Source: DASUBV01 sp035763085 (GTDB lineage: Bacteria; Actinomycetota; Actinomycetes; Streptosporangiales; Streptosporangiaceae). Taken from it: a DNA stretch of 5,748 nucleotides. The notes below the pieces were generated by a model, which was given only the letters and a program-made list of their open reading frames with translations, made no database searches and was not told where the DNA came from. The stretch spans positions 1 through 5,748 of the forward strand of contig DASUBV010000185.1 of the NCBI GenBank assembly GCA_035763085.1. Reading direction: 5' to 3'. The translations under genes were made by a program, and so were the position numbers. Below, in pieces: positions 1-5,535 of the stretch; the stretch's first letter is position 1, and every line of letters begins with the position of its first letter.

Positions 1-78
1 GAGGTCAGCAGGGATCCCGGCCGCCAGGTCAGTAGCGAGGCCGGGCGTCAGGCCGGGCAGGAGGTCAGGGCGGCCCGG
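1..78. repeat. Short degenerate repeats behind the SARP gene
   Basis: This stretch lies between the window edge and the stop codon of the large regulator and holds no convincing gene. AGGTCAG occurs at 2-8, 26-32 and 62-68. AGGCCGGGC occurs twice 12 bases apart (38-46 and 50-58). CCCGGCC at 16-22 can pair with GGCCGGG at 39-45 or 51-57, so transcripts from the regulator could form a hairpin here. There is no T-run, so a terminator role is only possible, not shown. Confidence 0.35.
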
Positions 79-3000
79 TTAGGAGGCGCGCACGCCGCGG
101 GCCAGGTCCATGGTCTCGATGCGGATCCGCGCCGACTCGGCCTCCGGCACGCCGAGCCGCTCGAAGATGTCCAGCGCCTGCCGGAACATGATCCGCGCGG
201 CGGCGGGCCGCTGCGTGCTGAGCGTCGACTCGGCGATCCCCTCCAGGATCTTGCCCTCTTCGTACTGGTCACCGATCTCGCGGGCCAGCCGGAGCGCGGT
301 GCTGTAGTGGTCGAGCGCCTCGCTGCTGCGGCCCGAGCCGCGGTGGATGTCGGCGATCTGGCGCAGCGCGGTCAGCTGCTGCGACTGGTCGCCGATGTCC
401 TCGGCAATCTGCCGGGCCTTCTGGTGATGCACCAGCGCCTCGTCGAAGCAGGCCGCGCTCTGGTAGATGGCGCCGATGTCGTTGAGCACGTCGGCCTCGT
501 CCGGCAGGTCGCCGATGTCGCGGTAGATCGCCAGCGCCCGGCGGTAGGAGGCCAGGCCCTCCTCGTGGCTGCCCTTGTAGTGGTAGACGCTGCCGATGTT
601 GTGCCGCAGGACCGCCTCGTGCTGGGCGCCGCCGATCTCGGTGAAGATCGCCAGGGACTCGCAGTAGGCCTCCAGCGCGTCCCGGTGATACCCGCAGTAC
701 AGGTGGATCCGGCCCAGGTTGTTCAGGGTCTTCGCGGTGCCCAGCTGATCGCCTGCCCGGCGGTACAGGGCCAGCCCCTCCCGCAGGTAATTCAGCGCTT
801 CCTGATAACGGCCCAGGTGCCAGGACGCGATCCCCGAGTGGCTGAGCGTCGCGGCCACGCCATGCTCGTCGCCGGCCGTGTCGAGCATGATCTCGGCCTC
901 GTGGAAGTAGGCCAGCGCCTCGCGGGAGCGCGCGGCGCGCTGATGGGCAAGCCCGATCTGGTCCAGCGCCCGGCCCTCGCCGCGGCGGTCGCCCAGGGTC
1001 CGGTAGCAGGCCGCGGCCTCCTCGGCCAGCGGCAGCGACGCATCATGGCGGCCGACCTGCTGGCTGACCGCGCTGAGCTCCAGCGCGGCCGACGCGATCC
1101 GGGCCGGGTCGGCCAGTTCGCGGCCGGCCTGCAGGGCCAGCGTATGCGCCGTGATCGCCTCATCCCAGTAGGACCGGATCTCCAGGAAGTCGGCCAGCAC
1201 GTGGGTGAGGTCGGCGCACCTCTTCTTCCACTCGTGTCGGCCCGCATGCTGCGCGGCCTGCAGGATGTTGCGCCACTCGGCTTCCAGCCAGGCGGCCGCG
1301 TCCTCCGGCGTGGCGGCCGGCGGGCTCGCCGCGGGCAGGTGGGTCACCGTGACCGGCGGCCGCTGCCGGAACGGGTGCAGCACCCGGTCGGCCTGGTCGG
1401 CGGTGTGCAGGTAGAAGTCCAGCAGCCGGGCCACCGCCTGCCGCTGCTCGGCGGCCGGGTCGTCGCGCGCGGCGCGCACCGCCGCGTACTCGCGGATCAG
1501 GCCGTGGAACCGGAACTGGCCGTTCGGGGCGCGGGCCAGCAGGTGATGGTCCAGCAGGGTGCCCAGCGCCTTCTCCGCCTCGGCCGGGGTGCAGCCACCC
1601 AGCGCCGCCGCCGCCTGCAGGCTCGTGCACGCACACGGGCTGACGCCAAGCCGCCGGAAGAACCGCTGGTGATCGGGCTCGAGCGCCCGGTAGGACAGGT
1701 CAAAGGCCGAGATCACCTCGGGACCCGCCGCGCCGGTGCTGCCCAGCCGCGCGGGCGACTGCGAGAGTTCCTCGACCATATCCGCCAGCCGCAGCGGCTG
1801 GCCGCGCGAGCCCCGGCTGGCGGTGAGCTGGATCGCCAGCGGCAGCCGTCCGCACAGGCCCACGACCGCGGCCACCTGGCCGGCATCGGCGGTCCGGTCC
1901 TCGCCCGCGATCCGGCGGAACAGCGCGATCGCATCACGGTCGGGCAGTACGTCCAGGGTCAGCACGCGGTCGGCGCCCAGGCCGGACAGGCGGCGCCGCG
2001 TGGTGATCAGGACCAGGCTCCGGGTAGAGGCCGGCAGCAGCGGGCGGATCTGGTCATGCCGGGCGGCGTCATCGAGGATGACCACGGCCCGGCGGCGGCT
2101 CAGCTGGGCCCGCCACAGCGCAACCCGCTCGCCCATGGTCTCCGGGATATGCGTCGCCGGCACCGACAGCATCCGCAGCAGGCGGTACAGCGCCTCGGGC
2201 GCGTCCAGCGACGGGCTGGCCGGATCGTGGGAGTGCAGGCTGAGGTAGAGCGTGCCGTCCGGGTACTGACTGGCGAGCTGGCGGGCTGCCTGCACCGCCA
2301 GGGCGGTCTTGCCGACGCCCGGCATGCCCGCGATGACGGCCACCCCCGGCAGGCCGCCGTCCGGCCCGGTGAGCTGCGCGATCTCGTCCGCGCGGCCCAC
2401 GAAATCGGCCGCCGGCGGCGGCAGCGTGTCCGGGCGCGCGGCCCGGCCGGGCCGCTGGCCGGCCGCCCGGACTTCCAGCTGCGGGTCGCGGTTCAGGATG
2501 CGCTGGTGCAGCTCGGCGAGCGCCGGCCCTGGCTCGGTGCCCTGCTCGCCGATCAGCCGGCTGCGGGTTTCCCGGTACAGGCTCAGCGCGTCGGCCGGCC
2601 GGCCACTCCAGTACAGCGCCGTCATCTGGTGCGCGACGAACGTCTCATCCAGCGGGTACTGGGCCAGCAGCTGGCGCAGCTCACCGACCAGCTCGGCGTG
2701 GCGGCCCAGTTCCAGCTCGCACTCGACCCGCTCCCGGATCGCCGCCCGGCGCTCTTCCTCCAGGCTGTCCCGCATCCGCGTGACCCAGTCGCCGCTCAGG
2801 CCGGCCAGCGCCTGGCCCCGCCACAGCCCGTCGGCCTCGCGCAGCAGCACGGCGGCGTGATCGTAGTCGCCGCTCGAAGCCAGCGCGGTCGCCTGCCGGC
2901 GCAGCCGCCGGAACTGGTGCACGTCGATCAGCTCGGGATCAGTGTCGAGCACGTATCCGCGGGCGCGCCCGGCTAGCTGCACCTCATCGCCGACGGCCTG

Positions 3001-3222
3001 GCGAAGTAAAGCCCGGAGCCGGGTGATGTACACCGACAGGCTCTCCCGGGCCTTCGGCGGCGGGCGGGTGCCCCACAGCCGGTCGATGATCGTCTCCGCT
3101 GGCACGATCGTGCGCGGTGCCAGCAGCAGCATGGCTAGGACGCACCGCGCCCTGGCCGGCCCGAGGTCGTGCTGCCGGGCAGCCGACCACAGCTCAACTG
3201 GTCCTAGCGCCCGGAATTCCAT
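79..3222 (-). CDS. AfsR-type SARP regulator: winged helix, BTAD, NB-ARC, TPR (1047 aa)
   Basis: A large SARP-family transcription activator, expected to bind short direct repeats near promoters and recruit RNA polymerase. Residues 1-93 are the OmpR/PhoB-like winged helix (IIDRLWG at 45-51, VYITRLRALL at 64-73). About 98-245 is the BTAD. The NB-ARC ATPase has Walker A GMPGVGKT at 299-306, Walker B VVILDD at 380-385, a sensor segment LITTRR at 405-410, RLPLAI at 459-464 and an MHD-like FHGLIREYA at 572-580. Residues 664-1023 are nine TPR units, each exactly 40 residues. The frame is open back to 3387, but homology begins at the ATG at 3222, which has AAGG five bases upstream. The stop is TAA. 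Overall architecture and length resemble AfsR (about 990 aa), but orthology is not claimed. No frameshift is seen. Leu72 is a TTA codon. Family call is certain; targets and ligand are unknown. Confidence 0.95.
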   Translation of the reverse strand: MEFRALGPVELWSAARQHDLGPARARCVLAMLLLAPRTIVPAETIIDRLWGTRPPPKARESLSVYITRLRALLRQAVGDEVQLAGRARGYVLDTDPELIDVHQFRRLRRQATALASSGDYDHAAVLLREADGLWRGQALAGLSGDWVTRMRDSLEEERRAAIRERVECELELGRHAELVGELRQLLAQYPLDETFVAHQMTALYWSGRPADALSLYRETRSRLIGEQGTEPGPALAELHQRILNRDPQLEVRAAGQRPGRAARPDTLPPPAADFVGRADEIAQLTGPDGGLPGVAVIAGMPGVGKTALAVQAARQLASQYPDGTLYLSLHSHDPASPSLDAPEALYRLLRMLSVPATHIPETMGERVALWRAQLSRRRAVVILDDAARHDQIRPLLPASTRSLVLITTRRRLSGLGADRVLTLDVLPDRDAIALFRRIAGEDRTADAGQVAAVVGLCGRLPLAIQLTASRGSRGQPLRLADMVEELSQSPARLGSTGAAGPEVISAFDLSYRALEPDHQRFFRRLGVSPCACTSLQAAAALGGCTPAEAEKALGTLLDHHLLARAPNGQFRFHGLIREYAAVRAARDDPAAEQRQAVARLLDFYLHTADQADRVLHPFRQRPPVTVTHLPAASPPAATPEDAAAWLEAEWRNILQAAQHAGRHEWKKRCADLTHVLADFLEIRSYWDEAITAHTLALQAGRELADPARIASAALELSAVSQQVGRHDASLPLAEEAAACYRTLGDRRGEGRALDQIGLAHQRAARSREALAYFHEAEIMLDTAGDEHGVAATLSHSGIASWHLGRYQEALNYLREGLALYRRAGDQLGTAKTLNNLGRIHLYCGYHRDALEAYCESLAIFTEIGGAQHEAVLRHNIGSVYHYKGSHEEGLASYRRALAIYRDIGDLPDEADVLNDIGAIYQSAACFDEALVHHQKARQIAEDIGDQSQQLTALRQIADIHRGSGRSSEALDHYSTALRLAREIGDQYEEGKILEGIAESTLSTQRPAAARIMFRQALDIFERLGVPEAESARIRIETMDLARGVRAS
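3007..3009 (-). promoter_or_regulatory. Single TTA codon (Leu72) in the SARP gene
   Basis: The codon order on the minus strand is CGG-CTC-CGG-GCT-TTA-CTT-CGC, at the end of the winged-helix domain. I found no other in-frame TTA in the 1047 codons. In Streptomyces TTA is read by the bldA tRNA, which matures late, and is enriched in pathway-specific regulators. Such control is plausible here but depends on the host. Confidence 0.75.
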
Positions 3223-3227
3223 GATCG

Positions 3228-3231
3228 CCTT
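3228..3231 (-). promoter_or_regulatory. Ribosome binding site of the SARP gene
   Basis: On the minus strand AAGG sits five bases before the ATG at 3222. It supports that start over the in-frame ATG at 3387, which would add 55 residues not resembling any SARP N-terminus. Confidence 0.6.
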
Positions 3232-3326
3232 GCATCTTCTACCGCTCGTGGACAGGGCTGCCGATACCTGCGAGTGCGTCGAAGCATTCGCCGCTTTATT
3301 ACCCGTTGCGGGCAGTTCACACCCGT

Positions 3327-3354
3327 ATCCTAAGCGAAATAACGGAACAAATAA
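3327..3354 (-). promoter_or_regulatory. Candidate promoter of the SARP gene
   Basis: Within the AT-rich block upstream of the SARP gene, the minus strand reads TTATTT (3349-3354), 16 bases, then TAGGAT (3327-3332), a fair match to a vegetative actinomycete -10 box. The leader would be about 100 bases. The -35 box is poor and other hexamers nearby (for example TAATAA) could serve. Confidence 0.3.
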
Positions 3355-3390
3355 ATGATCACGCCCCAGCGGTGGCATGCGCCGCAACTC

Positions 3391-3412
3391 TCACGCAAAT
3401 TTCACGGGCAAA
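3391..3412. repeat. Direct repeat TCACG with 11-base period
   Basis: TCACGCAAATT (3391-3401) is followed directly by TCACGGGCAAA (3402-3412). The matching pentamers are one helical turn apart, and CAAATT recurs at 3396-3401 and 3409-3414. SARPs, and also the response regulator PhoP, bind direct repeats with this period, and a further GTTCAC lies at 3315-3320. The site is 169 bases upstream of the SARP start, so it is a candidate operator, perhaps autoregulatory. Two units are few, and chance is possible. Confidence 0.35.
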
Positions 3413-3635
3413 TTGCGGCTGGCCGCCGGTTCCCGCCCTGGGTGAGCTGACCGGGCGTCCGTGCTGATAGCGCCCCTCCCAGGCCGGCACCGGCCACCTC
3501 TCACGCGCATCGCGTCCGTTGCCGCCGGGCGGCCGCCCTCGCCCCGCCGGCCATTCCCATTCCCCGGTGCAGGGCGGCCGGAAAGTGATGACCCACAGTC
3601 AGCTCGCTGCATTCTGATCGATACGTTCCGTGGCG

Positions 3636-3721
3636 GCTGCTAATGCTGTTAAGAACACTCTCTCAGTATTTCTTGCGAATTAGCCGGAATAGCCCGCCTG
3701 AGGGTGGTTAGTAGGGTAGTT
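3636..3721 (+). repeat. Cluster of three short direct repeats before the peptide gene
   Basis: Three pairs of short direct repeats lie in a row in the AT-richer part of the region: GCTGCTAA/GCTGTTAA (3636-3643, 3645-3652), GAATTAGCC/GAATAGCC (3677-3685, 3687-3694) and GGGTGGTT/GGGTAGTT (3702-3709, 3714-3721). The periods are 9, 10 and 12 bases. The position, 60-150 bases before the start codon, is where an activator would bind. The pairs do not share one motif, which weakens a single-operator reading. Confidence 0.35.
3686..3710 (+). promoter_or_regulatory. Possible ECF-sigma-type promoter of the peptide gene
   Basis: GGAAT (3686-3690) is followed after 16 bases by GTTA (3707-3710). This spacing and the GGAA and GTT cores resemble promoters used by actinomycete ECF sigma factors such as SigR or SigE. 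Transcription would then start near 3718, with a leader of about 65 bases. The motif is short and could arise by chance; no convincing vegetative promoter was seen at the same place. Confidence 0.25.
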
Positions 3722-3767
3722 TCTTTGTCCGGAGGGCTCTGCAGACTCTGCTATCTAAGCCACCGAT

Positions 3768-3773
3768 GAGGGG
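3768..3773 (+). promoter_or_regulatory. Ribosome binding site of the small-peptide gene
   Basis: GAGGGG lies nine bases before the ATG at 3783. An in-frame TAA at 3756-3758 excludes a longer product. The site also rules against the other-frame ATG at 3766, which it overlaps. Confidence 0.65.
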
Positions 3774-3782
3774 ATCATCACA

Positions 3783-4067
3783 ATGCACAGCCATAGGTCG
3801 TTACAGCACGCTCCGGTACGGGCCAGCGGACTCGCCCGCATCTCTCACGGCAAGCATGCGGCAGCGCCGGCCCGGACCCGCAGGGCCCGGGGCGTCATCG
3901 TCCTCGCCGTCGCCTCCGGAAGCCTCGGCGTCGCGGCAGCGGTATCGTCCGCGCACGGGATTCAGGGCCCGGCAGCGCCGCATCCGGCGGCCGGCGGGAA
4001 TACCTCGGTAACGACATTGTCGGTCAGCTCGAACTCGGTCATTCCGAACCGACCCTGGCTCTACTGA
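3783..4067 (+). CDS. Small secreted or membrane-anchored peptide (94 aa), unknown family
   Basis: I recognise no family. The start is set by GAGGGG nine bases upstream and an in-frame stop just before it. Residues 1-36 are polar and basic with five histidines and end in RTRRAR (31-36). Residues 37-54 (GVIVLAVASGSLGVAAAV) form a hydrophobic segment. SSA at 55-57 fits signal peptidase I, leaving 37 residues (58-94) without cysteine. The first part of these is rich in Pro, Ala and Gly; then comes a Ser/Thr-rich stretch and the end SVIPNRPWLY. The twin-arginine match is poor, so Sec export is more likely than Tat; a membrane anchor is the alternative. Codons are mostly G/C-ending, supporting real coding, but Leu7 is TTA. 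It diverges from the SARP gene and may be its target or a signal peptide for it. It lacks the repeats expected of AfsS. Confidence 0.6.
   Translation: MHSHRSLQHAPVRASGLARISHGKHAAAPARTRRARGVIVLAVASGSLGVAAAVSSAHGIQGPAAPHPAAGGNTSVTTLSVSSNSVIPNRPWLY
3801..3803 (+). promoter_or_regulatory. Single TTA codon (Leu7) in the small-peptide gene
   Basis: The codons read AGG-TCG-TTA-CAG. It is the only TTA in the gene and sits very early, where bldA control in Streptomyces would stop translation most completely. The divergent regulator also has exactly one TTA. Confidence 0.6.
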
Positions 4068-4151
4068 CCTGCGGAAATGCCCTGGGGACAGGCAGGGAGC
4101 TGCCGGATCCCGGGGTCTCCGTAGCCGACTTACCTGCCTTTCCAGAAGGCA

Positions 4152-4200
4152 CGCCGTGCCGCTCCGCGCAGACCCGGGAAATGCACGGAACGGCACGGCG
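4152..4200 (+). terminator. Long inverted repeat after the peptide gene, candidate terminator
   Basis: CGCCGTGCCG (4152-4161) is the exact reverse complement of CGGCACGGCG (4191-4200). After one mismatch (C4162 against A4190) the stem continues with TCCG (4163-4166) and CGGA (4186-4189), leaving a 19-base loop. It starts 84 bases after the peptide stop codon, and a T-rich stretch follows at about 4220-4230 (ggtttgatttt). It fits a factor-independent terminator with a weak tail as seen in GC-rich bacteria. A stable 3' end, a dyad operator or an attenuator are alternatives. Confidence 0.45.
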
Positions 4201-4327
4201 AAGCGCCAGGGAAGTGCGCTGGTTTGATTTTCGCTGAGCGGCATTACATATCAGAGCCAGGAATCGCCGGAGCCTTAGCGCGGCACTCATTTCCCCGGCG
4301 CTGCCCGCCGTGGCCGATCCGGGCTGG

Positions 4328-4333
4328 CAGAAT
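4328..4333 (+). promoter_or_regulatory. -10 box of a likely leaderless promoter for the first GNAT gene
   Basis: CAGAAT, within TGGCAGAAT, ends six bases before the ATG at 4340. With this spacing transcription would start at or next to the A of the start codon, a common leaderless layout in actinomycetes. It also explains why no Shine-Dalgarno sequence precedes any possible start. No clear -35 box is seen. Confidence 0.45.
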
Positions 4334-4339
4334 CGCGGT

Positions 4340-4894
4340 ATGTACCCGGTGATGGATGTGCGCCTGGATGGCCTGCGGCTGCGCACGCTGACCGAGCTGG
4401 ATGCCAGCCTGCTGGTGGAAGCCACTCGCGGGGAATCGGCCCGCGCCCTGTGGGATGCGCTCCCCGCGGGCCCGTACACCTTGCGGGAAGCGCAGACTGT
4501 TCTGCTGGCGTGGGATTACCGGTCAGCCGGGCAGGTTTCTTACGGGCTGCTGGACGGTTCGACGCTCGTCGCCGCGGTCGGCCTCATGCCCGATGATGCG
4601 CCGGGTGCATCTGCCGAACTCGCGTACTGGGTTCCCGCGCAGCAGCGCCGGCGCGGATTCGGCCTCCGCGGCGTCCGGGCCGTCACGCAATGGGCGCACC
4701 GGGACGCCGGCCTGCGCCGGGTCTGGCTGGAGATCAACCCGGACAATGCGGCGTCGCTGCGCCTGGCCGAACGCGCCGGGTACCGCTGCGATGAACGCCT
4801 GCCCCGGCACTGCCGGTCTTGGGTTGCTGCCGATCCTGAGCAAGACGTGTGGCACGACTGCCTGATCTGGGTGCACGACCGCTACTGCTCGTAG
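4340..4894 (+). CDS. GNAT N-acetyltransferase, RimJ/RimL-like (184 aa)
   Basis: A GNAT enzyme that should transfer an acetyl group from acetyl-CoA to an amine; the substrate cannot be read from sequence. The N-terminal part has LRLRTLTELDASLLVEA, typical of the RimJ/RimL (Acetyltransf_3) group. Motif A is AELAYWVPAQQRRRGFG at 92-108, with the pyrophosphate-binding RRRGFG at 103-108. Motif B is EINPDNAASLRLAERAGY at 131-148. Length is usual. Start choice: the ATG at 4340 fits the -10 box just upstream, and homology begins soon after. A GTG at 4310 would add ten residues, has no ribosome binding site and is less likely. The final 13 bases overlap the end of the convergent second GNAT gene. No transcription unit partner is visible. 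It is probably a soluble cytoplasmic enzyme. Confidence 0.88.
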   Translation: MYPVMDVRLDGLRLRTLTELDASLLVEATRGESARALWDALPAGPYTLREAQTVLLAWDYRSAGQVSYGLLDGSTLVAAVGLMPDDAPGASAELAYWVPAQQRRRGFGLRGVRAVTQWAHRDAGLRRVWLEINPDNAASLRLAERAGYRCDERLPRHCRSWVAADPEQDVWHDCLIWVHDRYCS

Positions 4895-5337
4895 TGCGGC
4901 GCCCGGAACGGCCAGTCTGACCGCAGCCACTCGCGGACGGCAGTCCGGAGGCTGGCGTCGCGGCTGGCGTGGTCGGCGCGGACCCACGAGCTCACCTCCG
5001 CGTCATGCCCGGCTTCCTTCGCCGGGTAGATGTAGAGGCATCCGATGACGTCCCTGGACTGCGGGTCCAGGACGGTATAGGTGAAGCCGCGGCGCCCGGC
5101 GAAATCGGCGGCGTGCCGCTCCAGGTCGCCGCGGTTCTCCGCCAGCGTCATGGGATGCGGCCAGTTCCCGTCCCGGAATCCTGGTGATCGCCGGATGTGG
5201 TCCATGCTGGTGGTCCAGGCTCGGTAATCGGCGTCATTGTGCTGCGGTCCGAGCGGCTCGAGGTAAAAGCCGGCTGCCTCCAGGTACTCCGGGGCCGTGA
5301 AGTCATCCGGCACGAATCCGGGCGCGTCGTCGGGCAT
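4882..5337 (-). CDS. Divergent GNAT-like acetyltransferase (151 aa)
   Basis: Resembles a compact actinobacterial group annotated as GNAT acetyltransferases. Landmarks are GFVPDDFTAPEYLE (7-20), FYLEPLGPQHNDADYRAW (24-41), DHIRRSPGF (46-54), a FTYTVLD strand (85-91), DVIGCLYIYP (96-105) and EVSSWVRAD (114-122) before a helix ending REWLRSDWPF. The strand-turn-strand layout around VIGCLYIYP is that of the GNAT core. The usual R/Q-x-x-G-x-G loop is replaced by DHASRDASL (122-130), so acetyl-CoA binding may differ or be lost. The ATG at 5337 is chosen because AGGAAGGA lies nine bases upstream; the 23-residue extension to 5406 is low-complexity. The 3' end overlaps the first GNAT gene by 13 bases. 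The substrate is unknown. Confidence 0.8.
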   Translation of the reverse strand: MPDDAPGFVPDDFTAPEYLEAAGFYLEPLGPQHNDADYRAWTTSMDHIRRSPGFRDGNWPHPMTLAENRGDLERHAADFAGRRGFTYTVLDPQSRDVIGCLYIYPAKEAGHDAEVSSWVRADHASRDASLRTAVREWLRSDWPFRAPHYEQ

Positions 5338-5346
5338 GCCACATCG

Positions 5347-5354
5347 TCCTTCCT
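5347..5354 (-). promoter_or_regulatory. Strong ribosome binding site of the second GNAT gene
   Basis: The minus strand reads AGGAAGGA, then nine bases, then the ATG at 5337. This decides the start. About 95 bases further upstream TACATT (5448-5453 on the plus strand as AATGTA) could be a -10 box, but no -35 box accompanies it. Confidence 0.7.
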
Positions 5355-5492
5355 GGCTGCGGGCGGCGCCCGGCCAGCTCGGCTTCCCGGGCCGGCGGCG
5401 CCGCAAGCGGTGCGGCGGGCACGGTCCGGCGGCGGCGCCACGGCTTCAATGTACGGGCCGTTACTGCCGCGCCGCCGCCGGGGCGCCGCCCG

Positions 5493-5520
5493 CACGCCGC
5501 CGCCGGCACGCCGTCGCCGG
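5493..5520. repeat. 14-base tandem duplication before the DUF2332 remnant
   Basis: CACGCCGCCGCCGG (5493-5506) is directly followed by CACGCCGTCGCCGG (5507-5520), one mismatch. It lies in a CGCCGC-rich low-complexity stretch from about 5465. The palindrome GGTATACC (5520-5527) follows and could contain a -10 box for the GTG at 5536. Replication slippage is the simplest explanation. Confidence 0.6.
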
Positions 5521-5535
5521 GTATACCGTGCCACC

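Larger units (their letters stand above)
3223..3782. other. 560-base divergent intergenic region
   Basis: This region lies between the SARP gene and the divergent small-peptide gene and is long for an actinomycete. Its two ends are relatively AT-rich (about 3290-3360 and 3636-3725), which suggests one promoter for each gene. The middle (about 3415-3600) is GC-rich with perfect inverted repeats GGCCGGCACCGGCC (3482-3495) and GGGCGGCCGCCC (3527-3538). CTCTCACGC occurs at 3388-3396 and 3498-3506, exactly 110 bases apart. Two open frames in the middle lack a ribosome binding site and recognisable protein character, so I see no gene here. The length would allow a regulator that binds its own control region. 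Confidence 0.6.

Noticed and set aside
307..2976. Long plus-strand open frame (889 codons) antisense to the regulator
   Set aside because: It mirrors the codon bias of the SARP gene. The translation is low-complexity (Arg, Gln, Val, Ala, Gly) and shows no domain, while the minus-strand frame has full domain architecture.
3223..3387. 55-residue N-terminal extension of the regulator from an ATG at 3387
   Set aside because: The extension has no SARP similarity, runs through an AT-rich likely promoter region, and the ATG at 3222 has its own ribosome binding site.
3391..3643. Two small open frames in the intergenic region (3391-3612 minus, 3461-3643 plus)
   Set aside because: Neither has a ribosome binding site or clear codon bias, and the products are Arg/Pro/Gly-rich without recognisable features.
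3766..4011. 81-codon frame overlapping the small-peptide gene, starting at 3766
   Set aside because: Its ATG overlaps the GAGGGG ribosome binding site of the 3783 start, and its product is a Ser/Arg/Pro-rich shadow without a signal peptide.
3783..4067. AfsS-like or lanthipeptide-like identity for the small peptide
   Set aside because: AfsS-type repeats are absent, there is no cysteine for lanthionine rings, and no modification enzyme gene is in the window.
3801..4244. 147-codon minus-strand frame antisense to the small-peptide gene
   Set aside because: The product is Arg-rich low-complexity, it has no ribosome binding site, and it crosses the long hairpin at 4152-4200.
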